Source of the DNA: Clostridium sp. CAG:411
Lineage (GTDB): Bacteria > Bacillota > Clostridia > Lachnospirales > Lachnospiraceae
Direction of reading: 5' to 3'
Assembly (NCBI GenBank): GCA_000437275.1
Contig: FR899689.1
Coordinates: 1-46,573 of the forward strand
DNA: 46,573 nt
Each line of letters opens with the position of its first letter. Position 1 is the stretch's first letter. Positions 7,769 to 17,221 of this stretch are shown in pieces. The notes below the pieces were generated by a model, which did not search any database, had not been told where the DNA came from, and saw nothing but the letters and a program-made list of their open reading frames with translations. The translations under genes and the position numbers were made by a program.

Positions 7769-8896
7769 CTAGCTCTCCAAATAATCTTTTAGTTTTCTAC
7801 TTCTACTCGGATGTCTTAATTTTCGCAACGCTTTTGCCTCGATCTGACGGATTCGTTCTCTTGTAACGTCAAATTCTTTTCCTACTTCTTCCAAAGTACG
7901 TGCTTTTCCGTCGTCCATTCCAAATCGTAAACGAAGCACACGCTGTTCTCTCTCTGTCAGTGAACTCATCACTTCTGTCAATTGTTCCCGAAGTAACGTT
8001 GCTGCTGCTGCATCCATAGGCACTGGCATATGGTCATCCTGAATGAAGTCTCCTAAATGACTGTCATCCTCTTCTCCTATTGGCGTTTCCAAAGAAACTG
8101 GTTCCTGGGATATTTTCTGTATTTCACGAACACGAGCTACTGGAAGCTTCAATTCTTCTGCTAACTCCTCTACGGTCGGTTCTCGTCCTAAATCCTGTAC
8201 AAGCTGACGCTGTGTACGCAACAATCGATTGATTGTCTCAACCATATGCACTGGAATACGAATGGTTCTTGCCTGATCTGCAATTGCCCTTGTGATTGCC
8301 TGTCTGATCCACCAAGTAGCATAGGTACTGAACTTATATCCTTTTGTATAATCAAATTTTTCTACTGCTTTAATTAATCCAAGGTTACCTTCCTGAATCA
8401 AATCCAAGAATTGCATACCTCGTCCTACATAACGTTTTGCAATACTAACTACAAGACGAAGATTTGCCTCTGAAAGCTGTTTTTTTGCCTCATCGTCTCC
8501 ATCCGCAATTCGTTTCGCTAACTCTACTTCTTCATCTGATGTTAAAAGTGGTACTTTACCAATTTCCTTTAAATACATACGGACAGGATCATCCACACCT
8601 ACTGAATCAGGAACAGATAAGTCAATATTTTCAATATCTTCTACTTCCTCTTCCTCATCTAAATCAGCATCATCTGGCTCAAGCAAAATATCATCTGCTT
8701 CTTTTTCTTCTTTTATACGCAATATATCAATGCCCTGTTTTTCCAGAAAATCATATATTTTTTCCAACTTGCTGACATCTAAATCCATGTCCTTAAAATG
8801 TTCTACGATTTCCTGACTTTCTAAAACATTTTTTTTCTTCTTTGCGCATACAAGCAGTTCTTTTAGTTTTTCTTGAAATTTTGTCGCATCTTTCAT
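7769..8896 (-). CDS. rpoD: Housekeeping RNA polymerase sigma factor (sigma-A/RpoD)
   Basis: Primary sigma factor of 375 residues, matching the short Firmicutes SigA. An acidic region 1.1-like segment (Glu/Asp-rich, about residues 60-90) precedes region 1.2 (DPVRMYLKEIGKVPLLT). Region 2 includes AKRYVGRGMQFLDLIQEGN, YKFSTYATWWIRQAI and RTIRIPVHM. Region 3 and region 4 (LTEREQRVLRLRFGMDDG and VTRERIRQIEAKALRKLRHP) are complete, so all core- and promoter-binding elements are intact. It sits between dnaG and trmK, the classic macromolecular-synthesis operon order. The ribosome site (AAAGGA) is rather far from the ATG, about 11 bases. Confidence 0.97.
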   Translation of the reverse strand: MKDATKFQEKLKELLVCAKKKKNVLESQEIVEHFKDMDLDVSKLEKIYDFLEKQGIDILRIKEEKEADDILLEPDDADLDEEEEVEDIENIDLSVPDSVGVDDPVRMYLKEIGKVPLLTSDEEVELAKRIADGDDEAKKQLSEANLRLVVSIAKRYVGRGMQFLDLIQEGNLGLIKAVEKFDYTKGYKFSTYATWWIRQAITRAIADQARTIRIPVHMVETINRLLRTQRQLVQDLGREPTVEELAEELKLPVARVREIQKISQEPVSLETPIGEEDDSHLGDFIQDDHMPVPMDAAAATLLREQLTEVMSSLTEREQRVLRLRFGMDDGKARTLEEVGKEFDVTRERIRQIEAKALRKLRHPSRSRKLKDYLES

Positions 8897-8957
8897 GGTA
8901 TGTCACGTCCTTTCCCTCACTTTGGTGTCTTTCCCATTATTTATTATCATGTACTAT

Positions 8958-10718
8958 CTACAAAGAAATATGCAATTTTTGTAATTCCGCCTGTTCTTTA
9001 ATGATATTTTGTAATTCACTGATATCCGTTGCGTGGCTTTTTCTGTATTCCAGACTGTGGGATTTTATTCGCAAAACCGTTTCGTTTAGCGCCCTCTCTT
9101 TTTCCTGTTTCGTTAATTCCTCGCTTAAATCCCGATTAAACATGGATGCCACTTCACTTTGTTCTTCCTTACTTTCAAACTGATTGATAATCTTGGCTGG
9201 ATTTACCTGTTCTTTTGCTCGAAATTGTTCAAATAGTGCTGCTGCCACTGTATGATATGGTTCTTCCATAAAATCTTTTTCTGAAAGAAACTCACTCAAT
9301 TTATAAAACAATTCCTGTTCTTCTATCAGCCAGGTCAAAAATATTTTTTGTGCTTCCCGCAATCCATCTTCTTTCTTTTGATTACGCTGTTCTCGTTGCA
9401 CCCTCTTTTCCATATCAGGCACCATAACCATCTGTGCTCCATAATGATTTACCAGTTTTTCCAAGTCTGCATAAGCAATGCGGTATTTTCTTGCAATTGC
9501 CTCAATATAGTTATTTCGTTCCAATTTTTCTGTAAACTGTAATAATTTTTTAGCTATCTCGTTAAAAAATTTTGTCTTTCCTTCCGGGTCCTGCAAATCA
9601 AAGTTTTGTTCTAATACTTCTATTTCAAAGTAAAAACTATTCATTGCTTCATCCAGACGTTTTTGGAATGCTTCTTTTCCCTGTGCTTTTATAAATTCAT
9701 CTGGATCTTTATATGGCTTCAAGCGGACAACCTTTGCTGGCAATCCCGCTTCTTTTAAAATAGGGATCGCACGTAAAGCAGCCTTTATTCCTGCTTCATC
9801 ACTATCGTATAAAAGCAACACTTCATCTGCAAATCGCTTTAAAAGGTTTGCCTGTAAACCAGTAAATGCGGTTCCAAGAGAGGCAACCGCATTGGAAAAG
9901 CCTGCCTGATGCATGGCAATCACATCCATATACCCTTCACATAATATCATGCTTCGACTTCTTGCTTGTCTTGCCAAATGCAATCCATATAAATTACGAC
10001 TTTTATCAAAGGCTTTTGTCTCTGGTGAATTTAAGTACTTCGGCTTTCCATCCCCCATAACTCTTCCTCCGAAACCGATTACTTTACTATTCATATCCAT
10101 AATAGGAAATATAACACGATTCCAGAATTTGTCATTGACTCCCCTTTTTTCATCCATGGTAAAAAGTCCCGTTTCTTTTAAAAGGCTATCGTCAAATCCT
10201 TTCTTTTTCATATATTGATACAAATCATCACTGTATTTATTAGAAAAACCTAATCCAAATTTTAGAATGGTATCGTCTGATAGTTCTCTTCCTTTTAAAT
10301 AATCAAGTGCTTTTTGCCCCTGTCTTGTATGAAGCTGGTATACATAATATTTTGCAGCTTCTTTATTTACCTCTAAAATACGATTACGAATATCTGCCTG
10401 TCTCTTTGCCTCTGGAGTCATCTCCACTTTAGGTAACTGCACTCCACTCCTGTCTGCAAGATATTGTACCGCCTCCACAAAGGAATAATTCTCATATTCC
10501 ATCACGAAAGTAAATACATTGCCTCCAACTCCGCAACCAAAACAATGATACATCTGTTTGCTGCCACTAACAGAAAAAGATGGAGACTTTTCACTATGAA
10601 ACGGACACAAGCCCATATAATTGCTTCCCGTTTTTTTCAGTTTTACATAAGAAGAAATAATGTCCACTATATCATTTCGCTGTCTTACTTCTTCAATAAT
10701 TTCTTCTGGATAAAACAT
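8958..10718 (-). CDS. dnaG: DNA primase
   Basis: Primase of 586 residues that makes RNA primers for replication. The N-terminal CHC2 zinc finger has Cys38, His41, Cys59 and Cys62 (LCPFH ... YHCFGCG). The RNA polymerase core includes FGGRVMGDGKPKYLNSPET, and the Toprim domain has LCEGYMDVIAMHQAG and LLLYDSDEAGIKA. A C-terminal helical region would bind DnaB helicase. The start was placed at ATG 10718 (MFYPEEI), with AAAGGA seven bases upstream. The reading frame remains open to 10802, but the upstream residues do not look like primase. rpoD follows after 61 bases. Confidence 0.95.
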   Translation of the reverse strand: MFYPEEIIEEVRQRNDIVDIISSYVKLKKTGSNYMGLCPFHSEKSPSFSVSGSKQMYHCFGCGVGGNVFTFVMEYENYSFVEAVQYLADRSGVQLPKVEMTPEAKRQADIRNRILEVNKEAAKYYVYQLHTRQGQKALDYLKGRELSDDTILKFGLGFSNKYSDDLYQYMKKKGFDDSLLKETGLFTMDEKRGVNDKFWNRVIFPIMDMNSKVIGFGGRVMGDGKPKYLNSPETKAFDKSRNLYGLHLARQARSRSMILCEGYMDVIAMHQAGFSNAVASLGTAFTGLQANLLKRFADEVLLLYDSDEAGIKAALRAIPILKEAGLPAKVVRLKPYKDPDEFIKAQGKEAFQKRLDEAMNSFYFEIEVLEQNFDLQDPEGKTKFFNEIAKKLLQFTEKLERNNYIEAIARKYRIAYADLEKLVNHYGAQMVMVPDMEKRVQREQRNQKKEDGLREAQKIFLTWLIEEQELFYKLSEFLSEKDFMEEPYHTVAAALFEQFRAKEQVNPAKIINQFESKEEQSEVASMFNRDLSEELTKQEKERALNETVLRIKSHSLEYRKSHATDISELQNIIKEQAELQKLHISL

Positions 10719-10832
10719 TTCCATTTCCTTTCTATTTCCATTGTTTTGTGAAAAGTCGTCGATTTTGTTTGCACATTTATTATTTATATCGGAACTTTTC
10801 ATTAAATATTTTACTCAATCTCTATTATAACG

Positions 10833-10860
10833 AAAAAACGCCGCATTTGCGACGTTTTTT
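10833..10860. terminator. Bidirectional rho-independent terminator after the amylase gene
   Basis: AAAAAACG and CGTTTTTT flank a CGCA/TGCG inner stem with one mismatch. The T-run works on the minus strand to end the amylase transcript, 5 bases beyond its stop codon, and would also work on plus. Confidence 0.8.
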
Positions 10861-10865
10861 CTAAA

Positions 10866-13800
10866 TTATTTTACTACAACTTTTTTCTTTACAATTTTCT
10901 TTTGTCCATCACTGGTACGAATGGTAATAGAAATCGTACACTTACCTTTCTTTACTCCCTTCACAACACCGGTTGAAGATACGGTTGCAACTTTTTTATT
11001 AGATGTAGCATAGATTACTTTTACACCAACCTGTGCAGACTGCAACTTCTTCATCGAATCCTCATTGAAAGCACTTACTTTCTTCATGGAAACAGATGGT
11101 ACTGCTACAGAAATACTCGTCTTCTTACCAGCTTTTACACTGCTCGCTGCTGTGACTTTTATCTGGTTTGGCAATGTTGTAATAACTGCACTAGATGGCT
11201 TCTTCGCTAATAATACATAATCTCCGCCCTGTCCTACATAAAGAGTAACATATCCATCTTTTGTAACTTTTGCAGTGTCGTTTACAATCTGTTGCAATTT
11301 TGATCCAGATACACGATATACATATACCTTGCTGCCATATGCAATCTCGCTTTGTGCACTTACGTCTACTTTTACTTTTGCATTCACTCCCAATGTTCCA
11401 GTATGTGCAAGGGAAATCAGTGCTCCATTTTTATTTTTACTATCCTTTTTAAGAATAGCTGCTACCTTTGCATTGCTTGATGCATTGCTAACTGTTGCTG
11501 TTACATTGATGTCTTTTAAAGCAGATGTACTAGCAAGTTTTAAATCGTTTGCAGAGAATGTCCAACTAATGTTGTTATCTCCTGTTTTTTCATTTTTACC
11601 ATTTGCGATAAGAGAAACTCCATTTGTCTTTGCCTTTGTAAGGTTTGCGATTGTAATCTTGTCTGTAGCCTTCTGACCTGCTACTACTAAGATTGCAGTT
11701 CCTCCATTGCTATTTGCTGGAATAGTAATTTCAACTTTTCCTAATTTATCTACGTTATACTCTTTTCCAGAATATACGTCTGTAACAACCTGTCCAGCAA
11801 ACTCTTTTACAGTCATAGTTACTTTTTTGCTGCTATCTGTAATGTTTAATGCAACTACTGCACTTTCGCCCTTATAAGAACGCTTAAATGCCATATACTG
11901 TTCTTTGTCACTTCCTGCTACATAACTACGACTTCCCTTTGCAAATAACTTGCTATAGTCATTTCTAATCTTTAATAAAGTCTGATAGTGTGTAAGCATT
12001 GCCTGCTGTGATGCATCTAAGTTGTCAAACTTCATATCATAACGATTTGTCTGATATGGATAGTTATTTTCACCAGTAAGTCCAATTTCCTCACCATAGT
12101 AAATAACTGGCTGTCCTTTTGCTGTAATGCTCAAGGATGCTGCTACTTTTGAAAGTGCATCTGCCTGTTCCTCTGAGTAGCTCTGCTGTAAATTGCTCTT
12201 AAATCCATCTTCATCATGAGAGTTTAAGAAGCTACCAAAGGTTCCCACATTATCCATTGTACTATTTCTTGTTTCCATTTGTTCTTCTATAGACTCTAAT
12301 TTTCCTTTTACAAATAAGGTAGCCATATCATTAAAGCTAAAGTCTAATAAAGAATCCATCTTTCCATCATGCAACATACCAAAGTCATCTGTTGCAGACG
12401 CTCCATAGTATTCTCCGATCATCTTAAACTTAGAAGAATAATCCGTCATAGCATTCTTAAATGCAGTCCATGTAGTTTTGTCTACATGTTTTACAGTATC
12501 TACACGGAAGTAATCAATTGTATTTCCCTTGCTTGTCATACCGATTTCAGATACCCATGCCTTCTGCCATGAAATTAACTTGTTGCGTACTTCTTCTCTC
12601 TCTGTTGCAAAATCAGGAAGTCCATCCTGCTCACCTAAAATGTCGTTTCCTTCTACATTATTCTCACGATACATGCCTGCGAATTGACTAGAATCTTTTG
12701 TTCCATATCCAGAGTGATTTAATACTACGTCAACCATGATACGGATTCCTCTTGCATGTGCTTCGTCAATCAATGTATGGAATTCATCTACGGTTCCTAA
12801 ATGTTTGTTTAAAGCTTCAAAGTTACTTGCCCAGTATCCATGATAACCATAAGATGGTACATTTTTTCCATCGGCAGTAGCTGTTTGTGCTTCTAATACA
12901 TTTTCTACGATCGGAGTAATCCAGATTGTATTTACACCTAAATTCTTTAAATAATCAAGTTTTGAAGTTACACCTGCAAAGTCTCCACCATGATAACTGC
13001 TTGGTCCATTTGGATCGTAGTCTCCTACTCCATATGCATCATTATTTACCTTGTTTCCATCACAGAAACGGTCTGTTACCATAAAGTAAATAACAGACTC
13101 ATCCCAGTCAAAATCTTTATCATCTGTTTTAATTCTTTGTTTTACTGTTATCTTTACAGAACCTTTATGTGTCTTTCCATACTGGTCTTTCACATAAACT
13201 GGTACCGTTTTTGTTCCTACCGAAACGCTATCCTTAACACCAATAGATAAGGTAAGCAGGGTTGTATCAATTTCTGTCTTTGCACTTCCACCTAATGCAG
13301 TAAGGTCTGCATATGCTTCCTGTACTTTTACTTCAGAATTGTCTAAAGAAACACCAATCAAAGTGTTTTCATCATATGAAATACTACTGTTTGTACAAGT
13401 AACTGCTACCTTTGTAGTTAAGTCTTTGTATACTAAAACAGATTTTGTTCCAGCCTCATTTTTGTTGCTGTTAAATGCATCCAAAACTGTAACCGCTGAG
13501 CCACTAGCTGGTGTTACATCATAACAATACTCATAAGTACCATTTACTGCATTCTTTAACGTATACTCATATCTCTGATTGTCTTTGTTATATGTCATAT
13601 CTACTGTTTTACCAGCAACTTCAAGTTTTACAGATTTTAAGGTCTCTAATTCATCCTTTAAGTATAAATCATCATCTCTGTAATAGAATTTAATCTGCTT
13701 GTTATCAGGGTCTAATTCGTATCCCTTGTTAAATGGAAGATACTCTGCTTCTAATGATCCCTGTTTTAATTTTACTTTAATTACTTTCTGATCCACAGGA

Positions 13801-16379
13801 GTCTGAATAGAACGGTCACCTTCCATATCCTTTTCAATTCCACTCCATGATGAATCCGTTGGTGTTCCACTACGCAATAAATATCCTACATTTGATGTAA
13901 GTTCATCAATTGTAAAGGTAGTCTGGTATTTACCATTTACTTCTGTAAAGAAATTAGAAATTTCATTATATGCTTTTGATGCATTCCATGTGTATAAGTT
14001 CCAACCCTGGTAGTCTTTGTTTGGTCTATCGTATTCTACCACTACATAACGTTTTACACCTGTATCAAATTCATCTGCATATTCAGAAAATGCCTTGTTT
14101 CCTTCCTGTAAAATCCAAAATTCGCCACTTTCCTGACCTTCTGGCAATGTAATTGCTCTTGTGCTTTCCTCGTAGCTCCATTCTCCTTTAGAACGTACAA
14201 TCACATTGATTGCGTTAGTTGGGAAAGAATAGGTTGCTGTTGCCCATGTTCTTCCTTTTGGATCTTTGTAATCATCTTTATTAAATGTATATCCAGTGTT
14301 GTATGCTTTTCCTGACTGTTCCCAAATCCACAAATCTCTATTTGCGTATGTTGAATTGTCTTCTGCATAATAGTGGATGGTATAAGTATACATCTTTCCT
14401 ACTGCTTCCACAGTACAAGTAGAAGATACTTTTCCATCTGTTAAAATCAACTGAATACTGTCTTCCTTGTAATCTTCATCCACAGAAAGTACACCATCTT
14501 TTAGCGAAACACCCTTTTGTGTTTCATCTTTTAATTGATACGTTACTTCTGCTTCTTCTGCTTTTTTAACATTTGCTGTATATTTTAATACAGTCTTTGG
14601 CAATGTTAATGTTTTTCCTTTTTGTACCTGTAATGCTGTCTTTGGTGCAAATCCTGGAACAACAAAAGCACTGTTTCCATCACTTGTTCCACTCATTTTT
14701 GCAAGTGGGTCTGCCATCCAGTTTGAACCATTCTGTACAAACTTATACTGATATATACCAGGTGTGAAACCTTCTTTTTCTATAGACCAAACACCCTTGG
14801 CATCCTTGTCCATAGTCATCATGTCCACATCTTTTGTCCAGTTGTTAAACTCTCCTGCTACACTCAAAGTGCCTGAAGTAAAGTCTTTATCATAGTACAT
14901 AAATTTAACAGTAGTTCCGTCCTCCATTACAACAGGACTGTCAACTGTCAATGCAATTTCGTCAACGTTTGTCTCTTTAAATGTATTGCCATTATAGTTA
15001 CAAACATCTTCTACTACTACACCATCTTTTACTAATACATAACTATATGTATCTTCTTTGTCGTAGAATTTAGCAGAGTACATACCACCACCGCTAAAAT
15101 CAGAATCTTCTTTCATATCTACGACTGTATATCCATATTCTTCTGCAGTTGTCTTTGTAACCTTATCTCCTGGTTTTAATACTTCTTTATTTGATGAAGA
15201 TGTAGATTTGTAATAAACCTGTGCATCTTTTCCATCATATGGATAATAAATCGTTACCAATCCAATACTGCTGATAACCGGATTACGAACAAAAGCACCT
15301 GTACCTGAATATAATGTAGTGGAATTTGGATCTCCCAATTCTTTTCCTAATTCCCCTTTATCTGTTAATTCATAGAAATTATAACGGTACAATCCTGGCT
15401 CTGTAATTGCTGCAGAGGTTGCAACATATAAATAACTTCCGTCTTTTAATGTTTCCATCTGCTGTGCCTTAATTACACTCTTTTTCTTTGTTGTCTTTAC
15501 ATTTCCGCGAACACCAATGGATGCTCCAGAAGTGTTTGAAACATACTGAAATGTAATTGTTCCATCCCCATTATAAATTGGACTCTTTACATCAGAATTT
15601 TCTGCAGCCTCTGTTGTTACAGTAAGCTTGTGTGTCGTATCTGCTGGGTCCATTGTGATCGTAACATTACTCTTACTCTTTACGGTAAGTTCGTAATTTC
15701 CACCAGAGCCTTCACCGCCCCATGCTTTATCCCAAGCAAAATTTTCAGGGTCCTGCAATACTTTAAATGCATAGTTACCTGCTGCAATATCTTTTAAAAC
15801 TATACTGTAAGTACCATCTGCATTTTTTGTAAGTGGATAGGTTGTATCTGTTGCTTCCCACTTTGCTTTTGCAATGTCACCAACCAGATAGAATACTTCT
15901 TTTGCTTCTACATTCAGGTCTGCTTCTTTTGCATCTTTATTTTTTACTGGGTTTTCTGTATACCACTTACCATCCATATAGTATAAATCTCCCTGATATT
16001 CCTTCATACCAGGTAAATATACAGTACCATTTGTGTTTTGTTTACCAGTTTCGTCTAAAAATTGGAAACCCTGTACACTTCCCTGAAGATTTAAGCCGTA
16101 CCAGTCTTCTCCCTGTGTTGCGGACTCATCTTCTAAAGGATAACGGTCTACATCCCAACTGTCAAAATGTTCTTTCTTGGTCGAAACAGTTGCCGTTCCT
16201 GGTTGCCAATACTGCATATACACTTTACCTGCATATGCCTTATCTTTGTCATAGAAATGAATGTTTATATTCATTCCTTCTGCTGCCTTGATAATCTGAC
16301 CATTTGGCAACAGTGTAATAACCATTGCAATTACCAGAATTGCACTGATTATCGATTTTAGTTTTTTACTTACCTTCAT
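10866..16379 (-). CDS. Giant secreted multi-domain GH13 amylase/pullulanase with starch-binding modules
   Basis: Extracellular alpha-glucan hydrolase of about 1837 residues. ATG 16379 is chosen because AGGAG lies six bases upstream and a clear signal peptide (MKVSKKLK, hydrophobic core, then IIKAAEG) begins there; the frame stays open to 16472. Approximate order: an N-terminal carbohydrate-binding-like module; an X25-like module (from about 163, VFYLVGDIAKAKW); beta-sandwich modules including a CBM48-like one (about 493-570, SVAGEFNNWTK); two CBM41-like modules (about 667 and 776, each with a Trp-rich face); another E-set; and a GH13 barrel (about 1085-1565). The barrel has DVVLNH, FRVDTVKHV (nucleophile Asp), GEYYG (acid/base Glu) and NSHDEDG. 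A bacterial Ig-like group 2 domain closes the protein. There is no LPXTG, SLH or dockerin. Confidence 0.9.
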   Translation of the reverse strand: MKVSKKLKSIISAILVIAMVITLLPNGQIIKAAEGMNINIHFYDKDKAYAGKVYMQYWQPGTATVSTKKEHFDSWDVDRYPLEDESATQGEDWYGLNLQGSVQGFQFLDETGKQNTNGTVYLPGMKEYQGDLYYMDGKWYTENPVKNKDAKEADLNVEAKEVFYLVGDIAKAKWEATDTTYPLTKNADGTYSIVLKDIAAGNYAFKVLQDPENFAWDKAWGGEGSGGNYELTVKSKSNVTITMDPADTTHKLTVTTEAAENSDVKSPIYNGDGTITFQYVSNTSGASIGVRGNVKTTKKKSVIKAQQMETLKDGSYLYVATSAAITEPGLYRYNFYELTDKGELGKELGDPNSTTLYSGTGAFVRNPVISSIGLVTIYYPYDGKDAQVYYKSTSSSNKEVLKPGDKVTKTTAEEYGYTVVDMKEDSDFSGGGMYSAKFYDKEDTYSYVLVKDGVVVEDVCNYNGNTFKETNVDEIALTVDSPVVMEDGTTVKFMYYDKDFTSGTLSVAGEFNNWTKDVDMMTMDKDAKGVWSIEKEGFTPGIYQYKFVQNGSNWMADPLAKMSGTSDGNSAFVVPGFAPKTALQVQKGKTLTLPKTVLKYTANVKKAEEAEVTYQLKDETQKGVSLKDGVLSVDEDYKEDSIQLILTDGKVSSTCTVEAVGKMYTYTIHYYAEDNSTYANRDLWIWEQSGKAYNTGYTFNKDDYKDPKGRTWATATYSFPTNAINVIVRSKGEWSYEESTRAITLPEGQESGEFWILQEGNKAFSEYADEFDTGVKRYVVVEYDRPNKDYQGWNLYTWNASKAYNEISNFFTEVNGKYQTTFTIDELTSNVGYLLRSGTPTDSSWSGIEKDMEGDRSIQTPVDQKVIKVKLKQGSLEAEYLPFNKGYELDPDNKQIKFYYRDDDLYLKDELETLKSVKLEVAGKTVDMTYNKDNQRYEYTLKNAVNGTYEYCYDVTPASGSAVTVLDAFNSNKNEAGTKSVLVYKDLTTKVAVTCTNSSISYDENTLIGVSLDNSEVKVQEAYADLTALGGSAKTEIDTTLLTLSIGVKDSVSVGTKTVPVYVKDQYGKTHKGSVKITVKQRIKTDDKDFDWDESVIYFMVTDRFCDGNKVNNDAYGVGDYDPNGPSSYHGGDFAGVTSKLDYLKNLGVNTIWITPIVENVLEAQTATADGKNVPSYGYHGYWASNFEALNKHLGTVDEFHTLIDEAHARGIRIMVDVVLNHSGYGTKDSSQFAGMYRENNVEGNDILGEQDGLPDFATEREEVRNKLISWQKAWVSEIGMTSKGNTIDYFRVDTVKHVDKTTWTAFKNAMTDYSSKFKMIGEYYGASATDDFGMLHDGKMDSLLDFSFNDMATLFVKGKLESIEEQMETRNSTMDNVGTFGSFLNSHDEDGFKSNLQQSYSEEQADALSKVAASLSITAKGQPVIYYGEEIGLTGENNYPYQTNRYDMKFDNLDASQQAMLTHYQTLLKIRNDYSKLFAKGSRSYVAGSDKEQYMAFKRSYKGESAVVALNITDSSKKVTMTVKEFAGQVVTDVYSGKEYNVDKLGKVEITIPANSNGGTAILVVAGQKATDKITIANLTKAKTNGVSLIANGKNEKTGDNNISWTFSANDLKLASTSALKDINVTATVSNASSNAKVAAILKKDSKNKNGALISLAHTGTLGVNAKVKVDVSAQSEIAYGSKVYVYRVSGSKLQQIVNDTAKVTKDGYVTLYVGQGGDYVLLAKKPSSAVITTLPNQIKVTAASSVKAGKKTSISVAVPSVSMKKVSAFNEDSMKKLQSAQVGVKVIYATSNKKVATVSSTGVVKGVKKGKCTISITIRTSDGQKKIVKKKVVVK

Positions 16380-16431
16380 TGCCTTCTCCTTTCCTTTTTT
16401 AAAGCATTGTGAAAAACTCCACACTGCTTTC

Positions 16432-16440
16432 ATTATAACA
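16432..16440 (-). promoter_or_regulatory. Extended -10 promoter element of the amylase gene
   Basis: The minus strand reads TGTTATAAT, a TGn-TATAAT extended -10, about 53 bases before the amylase ATG. No convincing -35 or CcpA cre site was found nearby. Confidence 0.5.
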
Positions 16441-16506
16441 TTATCCACAATAAAAGAAAAATCAAATTTCAATTATTTTTTTTGTTTAATTTATACAAGA
16501 AAAAAA

Positions 16507-16534
16507 ACGGTTTAGCTCCAAATTGCTAAACCGT
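16507..16534 (-). terminator. Rho-independent terminator after queH
   Basis: A perfect 10-base inverted repeat (ACGGTTTAGC / GCTAAACCGT) with an 8-base loop is followed by a T-run on the minus strand. It separates the SH3-cohesin-queH cluster from the amylase gene. Confidence 0.85.
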
Positions 16535-16566
16535 GATTTCTTTATCCAAAAAATGCAAAATAAATT

Positions 16567-17211
16567 TTATTGCTGCTCTTTTTTCTGCTTTTCCTGTTCT
16601 CTTTGTTTTTTAGAAAAAATACACCCACAATAATCCTGTCGATACAGATTATATTCACTAGACAAACGTATCGAACTTTTATATCCATCCTTCTTTTTAA
16701 AATCAGAATATAGATAGGAAACTGCCCACTCCTTACTAAGCTCCTCCCCTATTTCGTTTAGTTTCTGCGCATTCTTCAAAGGACTAATTGAAAGTGTAGT
16801 GGTAAAATAATCAAATCCCTGTTCTTTTGCTACTTTAGCAGCCTCTTTCAATCGCAACTCATAGCAACGAAAACACCGTTCTCCTCCTTCTGGCACATCC
16901 TCATATCCTTTTGCAATTTCAAAAAAGCATTCCGGTTGGTAATTTCCCTCCAAAAATTGCACAGGATATTTGGCAGGATACATAGAAATAAATCGTTTTT
17001 GTTCTTCCACTCTTTTTACGTATTCCTCTTTGTCCGTAATATTGGGATTATAATAAAAAATTGTTATATGAAAATAGTTTGACAAATAAGAAATACAATA
17101 GCTGCTACAAGGCGCACAACAACTATGCAATAATAATGTTGGCACTCTATTTTCTTTTTCATTTTCTAAAATGATTTTTTCTAATTCTTTTTGATAATTT
17201 CTTTTATTCAT
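16567..17211 (-). CDS. queH: Epoxyqueuosine reductase QueH
   Basis: 214-residue QueH (DUF208) protein that reduces epoxyqueuosine to queuosine in tRNA. It is the non-homologous replacement for the cobalamin-dependent QueG. Conserved cysteines are visible in LLHSCCAPCSSYC, in GGERCFRCYELRL and in the C-terminal DYCGCIFSKKQ, consistent with metal and Fe-S binding. The segment FTTTLSISPLKNAQKLNEIG is typical. The gene starts 10 bases after the membrane protein upstream, with GAGGA before its ATG, so it is probably co-transcribed with two surface-protein genes unrelated in known function. No other queuosine gene lies in the window. Confidence 0.93.
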   Translation of the reverse strand: MNKRNYQKELEKIILENEKENRVPTLLLHSCCAPCSSYCISYLSNYFHITIFYYNPNITDKEEYVKRVEEQKRFISMYPAKYPVQFLEGNYQPECFFEIAKGYEDVPEGGERCFRCYELRLKEAAKVAKEQGFDYFTTTLSISPLKNAQKLNEIGEELSKEWAVSYLYSDFKKKDGYKSSIRLSSEYNLYRQDYCGCIFSKKQREQEKQKKEQQ

Positions 17212-17221
17212 TGTCTAATCC

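Noticed and set aside
15833..16291. A 152-codon open frame on plus, antisense to the amylase gene
   Set aside because: It mirrors the codon pattern of the amylase on the other strand, has no ribosome site, and its residue composition is not protein-like.
10866..16379. Dockerin in the amylase that could partner the nearby cohesin-like protein
   Set aside because: No duplicated Ca-binding D-x-N-x-D-G repeats were found in the protein.
16380..16506. CcpA cre operator upstream of the amylase gene
   Set aside because: The closest sequence (TGAAAGCAGTGTGG) lacks the central CG and the terminal CA.
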